NCBI GenBank assembly: GCA_021325025.1
Contig: JAJPHZ010000039.1
Span: 62,001 to 126,000 of the forward strand
Origin: Pseudomonadota bacterium
GTDB lineage: Bacteria > Desulfobacterota > Binatia > Binatales > Binataceae
Length of the DNA: 64,000 nt
Direction of reading: 5' to 3'
Part shown: positions 17,166 through 25,936 of the stretch, one piece after another
Numbering within the stretch: the stretch's first letter is position 1
How the letters are laid out: each line of letters begins with the position of its first letter
Notes under the pieces: model-generated
Database searches by the model: none
Seen by the model: the letters and a program-made list of their open reading frames with translations, nothing else
Told to the model about the DNA's origin: nothing
Program-made: the position numbers and the translations under genes

Positions 17166-18266
17166 TCAGCCGATGCCGTACAATTCGGCGGCGTTGTCCG
17201 CCGTCATCCGCCGCCGCTCGGCGGTAGGTACGTCCTTGAAATCGCGCTCGATCACCTCGCGCGAGTTGGGCCAGGTGGAGTCGGCGTGCGGAAAGTCGCT
17301 GGCCCACATCAGGTTTTCCACGCCCGCGAAATGGCGCGTCAGGACGCCCACGCGATCGTCCTGGAAGGTCGCATATACCTGGCGGCGGAAATAGTAACTG
17401 GGAGAATTGGGTATGATGTTTTTGTTGGTAAAGCGGAACCGGTCGTAGGAGTGGTTCAGGCGCTGGATGAAATGGCCGATCCATCCGATGTCGTTTTCCA
17501 CCGATACCAGCTTAAGGCGGGGAAAACGCTCGGTCACTCCGCCCAGGATGAAACCGCTGAGCGAGCGCTGGGTGGAGTGATGCAGGGTGGGGTATTTGAT
17601 GACGAAGTCGATGCCAGCAGCGTCGCGGCTGCGCTCGGTCAGGATGTGCAGGCTGAGCGGCAGCCCATGGTCCTGCGCGGCGGCCCAGAATGAATCGTAG
17701 CCAGGATGGTGATAGGGGCGTTCGCCCGGCGGCTCCGCCCAGATCATTCCGCCCTTAAGCCCCTTGCGCGCGACGCGTTGCACTTCGGCCACCGCGGCCT
17801 GCGGATCGTCCAGCGGAATCAGCGCCACTCCCGCCAGGCGTTTGGGATTTTGCGAGACGTAATCGGCCAGCCAGTCGTTGTAGGCGCGGAAGCAGGCAGT
17901 GCGCAGTTCGCCGTCCTGAAGCTGAAACAACGCCATCGCCAGGCTCGGATAGAGCACCTCGGCCGACACCCCGTCGCGTTCCTGGTCCTTGATGCGCGCC
18001 ACCGGATCCCACGCGCCGGGCGGCACGCCGGCGTAGCCGGTCCTGGTCACCTTGAGGTATTCCTTGGGATCGACGCCGGCCAGGGCAAACCCCTTGACCG
18101 AAGTCGGCGGCAGATTCTCGCAGACGAAAAAATCGCCTTCCAGTTTACCGTGCCTGTTGACCACGTGCGGCGCGCGGTCGGCAAAGCGGCGCTCGATTCG
18201 TGCCGTCCAAACGTCGGCTGGCTCAACCACATGAGAGTCGGCGGAAACAATCCTTTCGGCGCTCAT
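17166..18266 (-). CDS. Amidohydrolase-2 family protein
   Basis: A 366-residue paralogue of the protein at 3783-4907. It has ADSHVVEP (DxHxxE) at 9-16, VLYPSLAMALFQLQDGEL near 104, LSLHILTE near 200, VENDIGW near 256 and ASDFPHADSTWP near 321, which supplies the conserved Asp. AAGGAGAG lies 8 nt before ATG 18266. It is divergent from the first CaiB-type CoA-transferase (171 bases between starts). The family performs hydrolysis or decarboxylation with one metal ion in a TIM barrel; the substrate is unknown. Confidence 0.87.
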   Translation of the reverse strand: MSAERIVSADSHVVEPADVWTARIERRFADRAPHVVNRHGKLEGDFFVCENLPPTSVKGFALAGVDPKEYLKVTRTGYAGVPPGAWDPVARIKDQERDGVSAEVLYPSLAMALFQLQDGELRTACFRAYNDWLADYVSQNPKRLAGVALIPLDDPQAAVAEVQRVARKGLKGGMIWAEPPGERPYHHPGYDSFWAAAQDHGLPLSLHILTERSRDAAGIDFVIKYPTLHHSTQRSLSGFILGGVTERFPRLKLVSVENDIGWIGHFIQRLNHSYDRFRFTNKNIIPNSPSYYFRRQVYATFQDDRVGVLTRHFAGVENLMWASDFPHADSTWPNSREVIERDFKDVPTAERRRMTADNAAELYGIG

Positions 18267-18437
18267 CGGCGAACTCTCCTTACAGTTGGATAGCTGAGGC
18301 TTAGCCCCGGCGCTCGTTCGCCGTCAAGCATCGGCGCCGTTGCGAGCAGGGCAGGACACAAGGTCTGCGCGCGGCTGTGGTCTTCGGCGCCGAACTTTGC
18401 TTTGCTGACGGCGGGGAGCGCGAGGGAGGCCCTTGCC

Positions 18438-19658
18438 ATGGGTGCATACAGCCATATCCTCGACGGCTACAAGATCCTGGACTTTACCCAGTTCGTCGCC
18501 GGTCCGACCGTCACCCGGCTGCTGGCCGAGATGGGCGCCGAGGTGATCAAGATCGAATTGGCCCCGGGCGGCGACCCGCTGCGCACCATGTACACGTTCA
18601 AGGACGGACGCAGTTCGCTGTTCGTCCAGCACAATCGGGGCAAGATGAGTCTGTGCCTGGACGCCAAGAGCGCAGCCGGGCGCGGGATACTTCTTGACCT
18701 GGCCCGCGCGGCGGATGTGCTGGTGGAGAACTTCACGCCGGGCGCGATCGCGCGGCTGGGGCTGGGTTACGAGGCAGTCAGCCGCATCAATCCGCGCATT
18801 ATCATGTGCTCGATTTCGGGCTTCGGGCAGAGCGGTCCGCTGGCGGCCAAGCCCGGCTTCGACACCCTGGGTGCCTCGTACGCCGGCGTGATCGACATGA
18901 ACGGCTACGCTGAGGGCGGGCCGTGTCCACCCGGCGCCGCGATCGGCGACGTGACGGCGGGGCTTAACGGTGCCGCCTCGATCGGCTTCGCGCTGCTCCA
19001 TCGCGAGCGCACCGGCCGCGGGCAGTATCTGGACATCTCGCTGCTGGATACCTATTTCCATTGCCACGACTTCAGTGTGCAGGCCTTCAGCGCCAGCGGC
19101 GGTGCGATTTCCCCCACGCGCACCGGGCCCAACGTGCCGGGCTACGCGCCGGCGGGCGTGTTCAGGGGCAAGCAGCGCTCCATCGTCGTCATGGCAATCA
19201 CAGCGGCGCAATGGCGCTCGCTGTGCCGCGTGATTGGACGGCCCGAGCTGGGCGACGATCCTGAATTTGCCACCAGTACGGAGCGCGTGGAGCGGATGCC
19301 GCTGATTCGGGAGCTGATTCAGGGCTGGCTCGACACGATGCCCGGCGACGACGAGATTATCGGCGTGCTCGAAGCGGCCCGCATCCCGGTGGCGCCGGTG
19401 CTGAGCGTCGCCGAGGCGGTCAACCATCCGCATCTGCGCCAGCGCGGCACCGTGATGACGGTCAGCGATCCGGTGCTGGGGCTGTTCGACGTTCCCGCCT
19501 CGCCGTGGCGCTTTTCCGAATTTCCCCAAGCGCGCAATCTTCGTGCGCCGTTTCTTGGCGAGCACAACGGCACAATCCTCAAACAGTACCTGGGCTACAC
19601 CGAGCAGCGGCTGCAACAATTGGCCGGCGATGGGATCCTGCACAGTGAAAATCGCTAG
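18438..19658 (+). CDS. CaiB/BaiF (family III) CoA-transferase
   Basis: A 406-residue family III CoA-transferase. It has ILDFTQFVAGP at the N-terminus, LAEMGAEVIKIE, VENFTPGAIARLGLGYE, SGFGQSGP, and GAAIGDVTAGL containing the catalytic-type Asp (D171), then RERTGRGQYLDISLLD. GGGAGG lies 9 nt before ATG 18438; a longer frame to 18402 precedes that site. Such enzymes move CoA between an acyl-CoA and a carboxylic acid, as in formyl-, carnitine- or bile-acid-CoA metabolism. It is followed by a NIPSNAP-like gene and a close paralogue, all on the plus strand with small gaps, consistent with one operon activating carboxylic acids. Confidence 0.92.
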   Translation: MGAYSHILDGYKILDFTQFVAGPTVTRLLAEMGAEVIKIELAPGGDPLRTMYTFKDGRSSLFVQHNRGKMSLCLDAKSAAGRGILLDLARAADVLVENFTPGAIARLGLGYEAVSRINPRIIMCSISGFGQSGPLAAKPGFDTLGASYAGVIDMNGYAEGGPCPPGAAIGDVTAGLNGAASIGFALLHRERTGRGQYLDISLLDTYFHCHDFSVQAFSASGGAISPTRTGPNVPGYAPAGVFRGKQRSIVVMAITAAQWRSLCRVIGRPELGDDPEFATSTERVERMPLIRELIQGWLDTMPGDDEIIGVLEAARIPVAPVLSVAEAVNHPHLRQRGTVMTVSDPVLGLFDVPASPWRFSEFPQARNLRAPFLGEHNGTILKQYLGYTEQRLQQLAGDGILHSENR

Positions 19659-19706
19659 CAAGCGCGGCGTGGCGCGCGGCCGCGCCCGCGCCAGGGAGGA
19701 ACGACG

Positions 19707-20012
19707 ATGGTCTATCTGCAGGCGACGTTGAAAATCCATCAGGGCAAGGTCGAGAAATTCTGCCAGGTGATGACCGGCGTGGTGCAGATTCTGGAAGAGC
19801 GCGGCTGGAAGCTGCTGGCCGCCTACCAGAATATCATCGGGCGCCAGAACACGATCGTCGACATCTGGGAAATCCCCGACGCTAATTCGGTCCAGGATGT
19901 CCTGGGCGCGGTAAGCCAGCTTCCCGCGTTCCGCGAATTGGCGGGCCGCCTGGACGACGTGGTCGAAGAAGAGGTGCTGCAGGTCATGACCAAGGCCTCC
20001 TACAGCCACTGA
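19707..20012 (+). CDS. NIPSNAP-like small dimeric alpha/beta-barrel protein
   Basis: A 101-residue protein (MVYLQATLKIHQGK...KASYSH) with the beta-alpha-beta layout of NIPSNAP and related ferredoxin-fold proteins, including an aromatic-rich WEIPDANSVQ segment at mid-length. GGGAGG lies 7 nt before the ATG. It sits exactly between two CoA-transferase paralogues. Its role is unknown; a monooxygenase-like or ligand-binding function is possible. Family call is moderate. Confidence 0.65.
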   Translation: MVYLQATLKIHQGKVEKFCQVMTGVVQILEERGWKLLAAYQNIIGRQNTIVDIWEIPDANSVQDVLGAVSQLPAFRELAGRLDDVVEEEVLQVMTKASYSH

Positions 20013-20105
20013 TTGCATCGCCCGATTGATCCGTCCGCAGTTCGTGTCATAACAAGGACCGCGCCGCGCGAGCGCGCGACTTCAAGCCTGGAGCGACGAA
20101 TACGG

Positions 20106-21317
20106 ATGGGTCCTTTTCGGCATGTGATGGAAGGCTACCGGGTGGTGGATTTCACCCAGTTTGTGGCCGGTCCGGTGGCGGGCCGGATACTGGCGGAGAT
20201 GGGCGCGGAGGTGATCAAGATCGAAATCGCGCCGCGCGGCGACGGCAGCCGGGTGTTCGCCGCCTTCAAGGACAATCGCAGCGCCTTTTTCGTCCAGCAC
20301 AATCGCGGCAAGAAAAGCCTGTGCGTCGATCCTAAAAAGCCCGCCGGGCTGGAAATCATCAAGGGCCTGATCGCGCGCGCGGACGTGTTTATCGAAAATT
20401 TCACGCCCGGCGTGATCGGCCGGATGGGTCTGGGCTACGAGGCGGTGCGCGCCATCAATCCGCGCGTCGTGATGTGCTCGCTGTCGAGCTTCGGACAGGA
20501 CGGGCCGTTGGCGCTGGCGCCGGGCTTCGACCCCAGCGGCGCCGCCTACTCCGGCATGATTGACATGCAGGGCGAGCCAGACGGTCCGCCGGTGGGGATG
20601 GGCGGTGCGGTAGGCGACACCAATGCCGGCGTCAGCGCGGCCGCCGCAATCGGGTTCGCCCTACTGCATCGCGAACGCACCGGAACAGGCCAGTACCTCG
20701 ATATCGCGCTGGTCGACGCCTACTTCCATTGCCACGACCGCTCCGTTCATATCTACAGCGGCAGCAAGGGCGCGATTGTGCCGCGCCGGTCGGGCAATCA
20801 CACGCCCTTTTACTGCCCGGCCGGCATCTTCAAAGGCAAGGACCGCTACCTGGTGATCACTGCCGTTACCCAGGCGCAATGGGCCGGTGTGTGCCGCGCC
20901 ATGGGCAGACCCGAACTGGCCGCCGATCCGCGCTACGACACCAACGAAAAGCGCGCCAAGGGCGGCGTGGTCGAGATGGTCGAGCGATGGCTGCAGAGCC
21001 TGCCCGGCGACGACGAGGCGATGCGGCTGCTGGAGCGCGAGCATGTGCCGGTCTGCCCGGTGCTGTCAGTGGCCGAAGCGATCAACCATCCGCATCTGCG
21101 CCAGCGGGGCACTGTCGCGACCATCCAGGACCCGGTGTATGGCACGATGGACGTCCCGGCCTCGCCGGTGCGCTTCACGCAGTTCCCGCCGCTGGATCTG
21201 CGCGCGCCGATGCTGGGAGAGCATAACGCCGAGATTTTGCAGAATTACCTGGGCTACACCCGGGAGCGAATCAGGGAGTTGGAGGCCCAGGGCGTCATTC
21301 ACCGGGACAACCGGTAA
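20106..21317 (+). CDS. CaiB/BaiF (family III) CoA-transferase
   Basis: A 403-residue close paralogue of the protein at 18438-19658. It shares VVDFTQFVAGP, LAEMGAEVIKIEIAP, IENFTPGVIGRMGLGYE, GDTNAGV with Asp at 171, RERTGTGQYLDIALVD and a common C-terminal stretch (LSVAEAINHPHLRQRGT). ATG 20106 fits the N-terminus of its paralogue; an in-frame TTG at 20013 touching the preceding stop would add 31 unsupported residues. It probably activates a carboxylate related to that handled by its paralogue. The pair likely arose by duplication around, or insertion of, the NIPSNAP-like gene. Confidence 0.92.
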   Translation: MGPFRHVMEGYRVVDFTQFVAGPVAGRILAEMGAEVIKIEIAPRGDGSRVFAAFKDNRSAFFVQHNRGKKSLCVDPKKPAGLEIIKGLIARADVFIENFTPGVIGRMGLGYEAVRAINPRVVMCSLSSFGQDGPLALAPGFDPSGAAYSGMIDMQGEPDGPPVGMGGAVGDTNAGVSAAAAIGFALLHRERTGTGQYLDIALVDAYFHCHDRSVHIYSGSKGAIVPRRSGNHTPFYCPAGIFKGKDRYLVITAVTQAQWAGVCRAMGRPELAADPRYDTNEKRAKGGVVEMVERWLQSLPGDDEAMRLLEREHVPVCPVLSVAEAINHPHLRQRGTVATIQDPVYGTMDVPASPVRFTQFPPLDLRAPMLGEHNAEILQNYLGYTRERIRELEAQGVIHRDNR

Positions 21318-21352
21318 GCCCGCCGCTTCCGAAGCTGGCCGGGTTCGCGATC

Positions 21353-22084
21353 TTAATGCAGCACCGCGTTGGCGATACGCTCGGCGAGCTGCTTTTTAAC
21401 CGCGTGGATGTCCTCGTTGGGATGCGCCACGGCGACCACCGTCATCTCGCCCTTGCCGTCGCTCAGCACCGCGTGCGCAATCACGGCGGTGTCGTAAAGG
21501 CTGGCGGGCGAGGGCATCGTGTAGTCGGGCGGCGGCACCGGCCGGTTCATCGGGTCGCGCGGATCGGCAGGGCGGGGTGGACCGGGCGCATACGGGAGCA
21601 ATTGATCGAGTTGTTGCTGTGCCCGGTTCGGCCCATAGGGATTGGCCGGCGCAACGCCTGCGGCGGTGTTGCCCGCGTAAGCAGCGGCGGCCGGATTGCC
21701 CTGCGCCATGTACTCGGCGGCGTCGCCGGTCAAGGGCTGGTCGCTCGGCGCCGCCGGCGCCCTATAGCCGGCGGCTTTCATCAGTTCGGCGACGTGGGGG
21801 ACGCCCGGCGCCAGGCCGATCATGGAAACGTTGGGTTGCAGCACGCGCTGCGTCACGGCGACGGTCAGGGTCAGCGTTTTGGGCAGTCCCGAAGGTTTGC
21901 TGCGCCGAGCGACGGCGAAGTCCTCGCTCAACACCTGCTGCATCGCAGTGTCGGTCGAGATCACCATTACGCGCGCGTCAGGAGGCACGTTCAATTGACC
22001 GCGGCTGGCCAGGGTCGCCGCGTCGGCCGGTTGCACGGCCCACAGAACCGTCAACGTGATTAGAAATGACAAAAACCGCCGCAC
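21353..22084 (-). CDS. Secreted hypothetical protein, proline/alanine-rich middle
   Basis: About 243 residues from GTG 22084, which starts VRRFLSFLITLTV, a good signal peptide ending at PADAA. The mature part has a beta-strand domain (QLNVPPDARVMVIST), an Ala/Pro-rich middle (PYGPNRAQQQLDQ, PGPPRPADPRDP) and a C-terminal segment with ASLYDTAVIAHAVL and VAVAHPNEDIHAVKKQL. I recognise no family. No clear ribosome site is visible, so the start is provisional; the frame continues upstream to 22189. It converges with the second CoA-transferase and is divergent from the third. Likely periplasmic. Confidence 0.55.
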   Translation of the reverse strand: MRRFLSFLITLTVLWAVQPADAATLASRGQLNVPPDARVMVISTDTAMQQVLSEDFAVARRSKPSGLPKTLTLTVAVTQRVLQPNVSMIGLAPGVPHVAELMKAAGYRAPAAPSDQPLTGDAAEYMAQGNPAAAAYAGNTAAGVAPANPYGPNRAQQQLDQLLPYAPGPPRPADPRDPMNRPVPPPDYTMPSPASLYDTAVIAHAVLSDGKGEMTVVAVAHPNEDIHAVKKQLAERIANAVLH

Positions 22085-22224
22085 GCAACCATTGAAGTAG
22101 TCCCGGGCAGGCGTTGCAAGTGGGTGGCGGCCACGGGGCTGGACTTTAGGCCGCCGGTGCCAAATAAGGCCTGGTTGCCCGGCAGGCATTGACCGACTTG
22201 CCGCCGGACGAGAGAACTTAAAGC

Positions 22225-23373
22225 GTGTTCAAGCCATTGATTCCCGAAAGCTTTGGTCCACTGCAGGGCGTTCGCGTGATCTCCAGCGGCGTCTTCATCG
22301 CGCAGCCTTTCGCCGCCGGTCTGGCCGCCGAGTTGGGCGCGGAAGTGATTCACGTCGAGCGTCCCAAGGTCGGCGACGGCTATCCCGCCACGCGCAAGGC
22401 ACAGGAGCGGCGCAATCTGCTGTGCGTATCGCTCAACCTGGACCAGCGCGCCGGGCGCGACCTTTTCCTGCGCCTGCTGGCGACGGCGGAGATGTGGTTC
22501 GAAAGCTCCAAGCCCGGAACCTATCAGCGCTTTGGCCTGGACGATGACACCGTGCTGAAGGCAAATCCGCGCCTGGTGATCGTTCACGTTTCGGGCTTCG
22601 GTCAGAGCGGCGATCCGGCCTACGTCGGGCTGGCTTCCTACGATCCGATTGGGCAGGCGTTCGGCGGCCTGATGGCGCAGAATGGATTTCCCGATCCCGC
22701 GGCGCCGGTGCTGTTGCAGCCTGCCACGCTCAGCTACCTGACGTCGTCATTCATCATGTGGTCGTCGCTGGCCGCATTGCTCCATGCGCGCGCCACCGGA
22801 CAGGGCCAGTCGATCGACATCGCGATGTACGAGGTCGCGCACAAGGTGCTGGGCGGCACGATGGTCGAGTACTTCCGCCAGGGCCACGTGCGCTCGCGCA
22901 CCGGCAATCGCGCGCCGGGCGAGGCGTTTGCGGGCGCCTTCCGATGCGCCGACGGATGGATCGTGATCGCGCCGCTGGAAGACACCGGCCGTATCGAAAC
23001 AGCGATCGGCGCCGCAAAAGGCGCGGCGTCAGCCGATCTAAGCGCCGCTCTGCAGGCATGGCTGGCAACGCGCCCATGCGCCCAAGCGGTGCGGACATTG
23101 ACCGGGGCGGGCATCGCGTGCTCCAAGGTGATGGCGCCCGGCGATATGGCGGCCGATGCGCACTACCAGGAGCGCGGCGTGCATATTCAATGGGACGACG
23201 AGCAATTGGGCCGGGTGCGCGGCGTCGGGATCGTTCCCAAATTCTCCGCGACGCCCGGAAAAATCTGGCGCGGCGCGGTGGGCGTCGGCCGCGACAACGA
23301 AATCGTCTATCGCGAGTTGCTGGGTTTGAGCGCGGAGGAGCTGGCAGCTTTGGCCGGCGAGGGCACGATTTGA
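22225..23373 (+). CDS. CaiB/BaiF-family protein lacking the catalytic aspartate
   Basis: A 382-residue family III CoA-transferase homologue starting at GTG 22225. It keeps LQGVRVIS, LAAELGAEVIHVERP, SGFGQSGDPAYVGL, ARATGQGQSIDIAMYE and the C-terminal region. Aligned back from the conserved TGxGQ motif, the position of the catalytic-type Asp in the other two proteins (D171) is S170 here (PATLSYLTSS), and the following Gly is also changed. Relatives include L-carnitine CoA-transferase. It may be a non-catalytic subunit, have a different mechanism, or be degenerate; the frame is otherwise intact. The next plus-strand gene begins 12 bases after its stop. Confidence 0.85.
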   Translation: MFKPLIPESFGPLQGVRVISSGVFIAQPFAAGLAAELGAEVIHVERPKVGDGYPATRKAQERRNLLCVSLNLDQRAGRDLFLRLLATAEMWFESSKPGTYQRFGLDDDTVLKANPRLVIVHVSGFGQSGDPAYVGLASYDPIGQAFGGLMAQNGFPDPAAPVLLQPATLSYLTSSFIMWSSLAALLHARATGQGQSIDIAMYEVAHKVLGGTMVEYFRQGHVRSRTGNRAPGEAFAGAFRCADGWIVIAPLEDTGRIETAIGAAKGAASADLSAALQAWLATRPCAQAVRTLTGAGIACSKVMAPGDMAADAHYQERGVHIQWDDEQLGRVRGVGIVPKFSATPGKIWRGAVGVGRDNEIVYRELLGLSAEELAALAGEGTI

Positions 23374-23385
23374 ATTGAACCGCGT

Positions 23386-23592
23386 GTGAAACGCAGAATC
23401 ATCGACTTTCACCAGGACGAAGAAGGACACTGGGTGGCCGACCTCGAATGCGGCCACGGCCAACACGTGCGCCACAATCCGCCGTGGATGACGCGGCCGT
23501 GGGTGACTACGGCCGAAGGCCGCCAAACCCGCCTGGGCGTCATCCTGGAATGCAAAAAATGCGACGAGGAAGGGATGCCGCAACCCAACTGA
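23386..23592 (+). CDS. DUF3565 zinc-binding-like protein
   Basis: A 68-residue protein matching DUF3565: RRIIDFHQDEEG, WVADLECGHGQHVRHNPPW, RPWV, EGR and a final LECKKCDEEG. Two Cys-rich ends (CGHGQH and CKKC) look like metal ligands. It starts at GTG 23386, 12 bases after the CoA-transferase stop. Its function is unknown; homologues are widespread single-domain proteins. It converges on rsfS with 21 bases between the ends. Confidence 0.85.
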   Translation: MKRRIIDFHQDEEGHWVADLECGHGQHVRHNPPWMTRPWVTTAEGRQTRLGVILECKKCDEEGMPQPN

Positions 23593-23613
23593 GGACCGCC
23601 GATGCCGCCGGCT

Positions 23614-23997
23614 CTACGCCGACAGACTCAAATCACGGGCACGCGAGGAGAATGGCTCGGGCAGGGCTACGCGCTGGGCATCGGTCCAGTTGGTCTCCAG
23701 GCGGTAGACGTCGCGGATTGGCTCGTAAAAGATGTGCACCACCACGTCGTTGTAATCCAGCACCACCCAGTAGCCGAGGTTGAAGCCCTCGATTGACAGC
23801 GGGCGGGCGCCCTCGCGCTCCATCCGCTCTTCGATTCCGCGGCAGATCGACTGGACCTGCACGTCGGAGCGGCCGGTCGCGATAATGAAATAGTCGGCGA
23901 TTGAGCTCAGATGCTCCGCCTGGAGTACGACCAGGTCGTAGGCCTTTTTGTCCAAGGCAGCTTCGACGATAGACAGCGTCTTTTCAAGCGGCGTCAC
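23614..23997 (-). CDS. rsfS: Ribosomal silencing factor RsfS
   Basis: A 127-residue RsfS/Iojap protein. It has KKAYDLVVLQAEHLSSIADYF followed by IIATGRSDVQVQSI, and WVVLDYNDVVVHIF. RsfS binds ribosomal protein uL14 and blocks subunit joining in starvation. GTG 23997 has AGGAG in the 18-base gap after nadD. It is the last gene of the rplU-rpmA-obgE-proB-proA-nadD-rsfS row, where it commonly sits. Confidence 0.95.
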   Translation of the reverse strand: MTPLEKTLSIVEAALDKKAYDLVVLQAEHLSSIADYFIIATGRSDVQVQSICRGIEERMEREGARPLSIEGFNLGYWVVLDYNDVVVHIFYEPIRDVYRLETNWTDAQRVALPEPFSSRARDLSLSA

Positions 23998-24015
23998 GCG
24001 ATACGTCCTGACTCC

Positions 24016-24654
24016 TCAGTAAAGTGCGTGCCGTTGGATATAGTCGAGCACGTCGGCGGGCACCAGGTAGCGAGCCGACCTCTGTTGACGGAATTTCTCG
24101 CGAATTGCGGAAGCGGAAATCGGCAGAAATGTGGTGGTTACGAAGCTGAGCGTTTGCCCGCTGGGATGCACGTAATACCCGCTCTTTGCAATGTAACCAA
24201 AGCGTTGCAGGGTCGCAAGTGCCCCCGGCGAGCGCTCGGTGCCGCCCCCGGCGCTGCGCGAATGCACGATGATGCTGCACGTAGCGGCGATCTCCTGAGC
24301 GTCGCGCCAGGTTTCCAGTTCGGCAAACTGATCGCTCCCCATCATCAGGAACAGCGCGGGTTGCATGCGCAGGGTGGTGCGGAAATGGCGGATGGTCTCG
24401 ACCGTGTAGGAGCGTCCACCGCGGCGGATCTCGGCGTCGGACACCATGAAATGACGATTGCCCTTGGTGGCAAGCTGCACCATCCGCAGCCGATGATCGG
24501 CCGGGGCCAGCCCCTCCTCGGGCTTATGCGGCGGCGAAGCCGCGGGCACAAAATAGACCAGGTCCAGCTCCATCGCTTCGCGCACCTCTTCGGCCGCGCG
24601 CAAATGACCGAAATGGATGGGATTGAAGCTGCCGCCGAAAAGAGCTACCCGCAC
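24016..24654 (-). CDS. nadD: Nicotinate-nucleotide adenylyltransferase NadD
   Basis: A 212-residue NadD that adenylates nicotinate mononucleotide in NAD synthesis. The nucleotidyltransferase motif GGSFNPIHFGHL sits at 7-18, PAASPPHK near 38, and ISASAIR (the ISxxxIR motif) near 190. It starts at GTG 24654 with AGAGGA upstream, 22 bases after proA. The usual bacterial length and position next to rsfS support the call. Confidence 0.95.
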   Translation of the reverse strand: MRVALFGGSFNPIHFGHLRAAEEVREAMELDLVYFVPAASPPHKPEEGLAPADHRLRMVQLATKGNRHFMVSDAEIRRGGRSYTVETIRHFRTTLRMQPALFLMMGSDQFAELETWRDAQEIAATCSIIVHSRSAGGGTERSPGALATLQRFGYIAKSGYYVHPSGQTLSFVTTTFLPISASAIREKFRQQRSARYLVPADVLDYIQRHALY

Positions 24655-24676
24655 CGCATTGGTCCTCTACCAGCCG

Positions 24677-25930
24677 TTAAATTCTCACCTGCCCGCTGCC
24701 GCGAATCACATATTTGTACGTAGTCAGCTCGCGCAGCCCCATCGGACCGCGCGCGTGCAGCCGGTTGGTGGAAATTCCCGTTTCAGCGCCGAACCCAAAC
24801 TCGAAACCGTCGGTGAAGCGGGTCGAGGCGTTGACGTAAACGGTCGCCGAATCGACTTCATGCTCGAAGCGCGATGCGGCCGACAGGTCCTCGGTCACGA
24901 TCGCATCAGCCAGCCCCGACCCATGGCGGGCGATGAAGCCGATCGCCTCGTCCAGCGAATCGACCACTTTGATGGAAAGAATCAAGTCCAGGTATTCGGT
25001 ATCCCAATCCTCCTCCGTGGCCGGATGCACCTCTTTGAGAATCGCCCGCGTCCGCGGGCATCCGCGCAGCTCGACCTTAAGCGGTGCCATCCGTGCGGCC
25101 AATCGCGGCAAGAACGACTCCGCCACCGCCGCATGCACCAGCAGATTCTCCATCGCATTGCACACCGACGGGCGGCTGCACTTGGCGTTGAAGCAGATCT
25201 CCTCGGCCTTGGCCGGGTCGGCGCTGCGATCGACGTAAACGTGGCAGATGCCGTCGAAATGCGGCAGGACGGGGACCTCCGAGCCGGCCAGCGCTTCCTT
25301 CAATGAGGCGCCGCCGCGCGGGATAATCAGGTCGATCAGCTTTGTACTGTGCTTGAGGATACGGATGACGTCGCGGTCGGGCGTCGGCACGAAAAACAAC
25401 GCGTCTGCCGGCGCGCCTGCCTGCCCCATCGACTCGCCGATCAGCTCGGCGAGCATCCGGTTGGTGACCAGCGACTCCTTGCCGCCGCGCAGCACGGCGC
25501 CGTTGCCCGCCTTGAGCGCCAGCGCCGCCGCTTCGATCGTGACGTTGGGCCGCGATTCGTAAACGATCGCGATCGTGCCGATCGGCACGCGCACCTGCAT
25601 GATCTCCAGCCCATTGGGCCGCCGCCATCCCGCGATCACTTCGCCCACCGGGTCGGGCAGCGCCGCGACCTGCTCGACACTCAGCGCCATCGCCTCGATC
25701 CGTGCCGGATTAAGTGTCAGCCGCTCCAGAAATGCCGGACGCACGCCCTGGGCGCGCGCCTGCTCGAGGTCGCGCCCGTTGGCGGAGAGGATCGCCGCCT
25801 GCGCGCGCCGCAGGGCATCCGCCAGCCGCGCCAGCGCGCCATTCTTCACTGCGCTGGAGCACAGCGCCAGTTCACGTCCGCCGGCGCGCACGCGCTGCAG
25901 GCTTGCGATGATGTCAGACTCAAGGCTCAT
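24677..25930 (-). CDS. proA: Gamma-glutamyl phosphate reductase ProA
   Basis: A 417-residue ProA that reduces glutamyl-5-phosphate to the semialdehyde in proline synthesis. It has VPIGTIAIVYESRPNVT, LRGGKESLVTNRML, the active-site Cys in FNAKCSRPSVCNAMENLLVH region (FNAKCSRPS) and EFGFGAETGISTNRLHARGPMGL split across its end. ATG 25930 is 6 bases after the proB stop, so the two are translated together. The usual catalytic sequence in ProA is TGVCNA-like; here it reads RPSVCNAMEN, which is a normal variant. Confidence 0.95.
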   Translation of the reverse strand: MSLESDIIASLQRVRAGGRELALCSSAVKNGALARLADALRRAQAAILSANGRDLEQARAQGVRPAFLERLTLNPARIEAMALSVEQVAALPDPVGEVIAGWRRPNGLEIMQVRVPIGTIAIVYESRPNVTIEAAALALKAGNGAVLRGGKESLVTNRMLAELIGESMGQAGAPADALFFVPTPDRDVIRILKHSTKLIDLIIPRGGASLKEALAGSEVPVLPHFDGICHVYVDRSADPAKAEEICFNAKCSRPSVCNAMENLLVHAAVAESFLPRLAARMAPLKVELRGCPRTRAILKEVHPATEEDWDTEYLDLILSIKVVDSLDEAIGFIARHGSGLADAIVTEDLSAASRFEHEVDSATVYVNASTRFTDGFEFGFGAETGISTNRLHARGPMGLRELTTYKYVIRGSGQVRI

Positions 25931-25936
25931 GCCGCC

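Noticed and set aside
18324-20018. 564-codon open frame on the minus strand
   Set aside because: It lies fully antisense to a CoA-transferase and the NIPSNAP-like gene and its translation is Arg/His/Gln-rich without domains. Long antisense frames are normal in GC-rich coding DNA.
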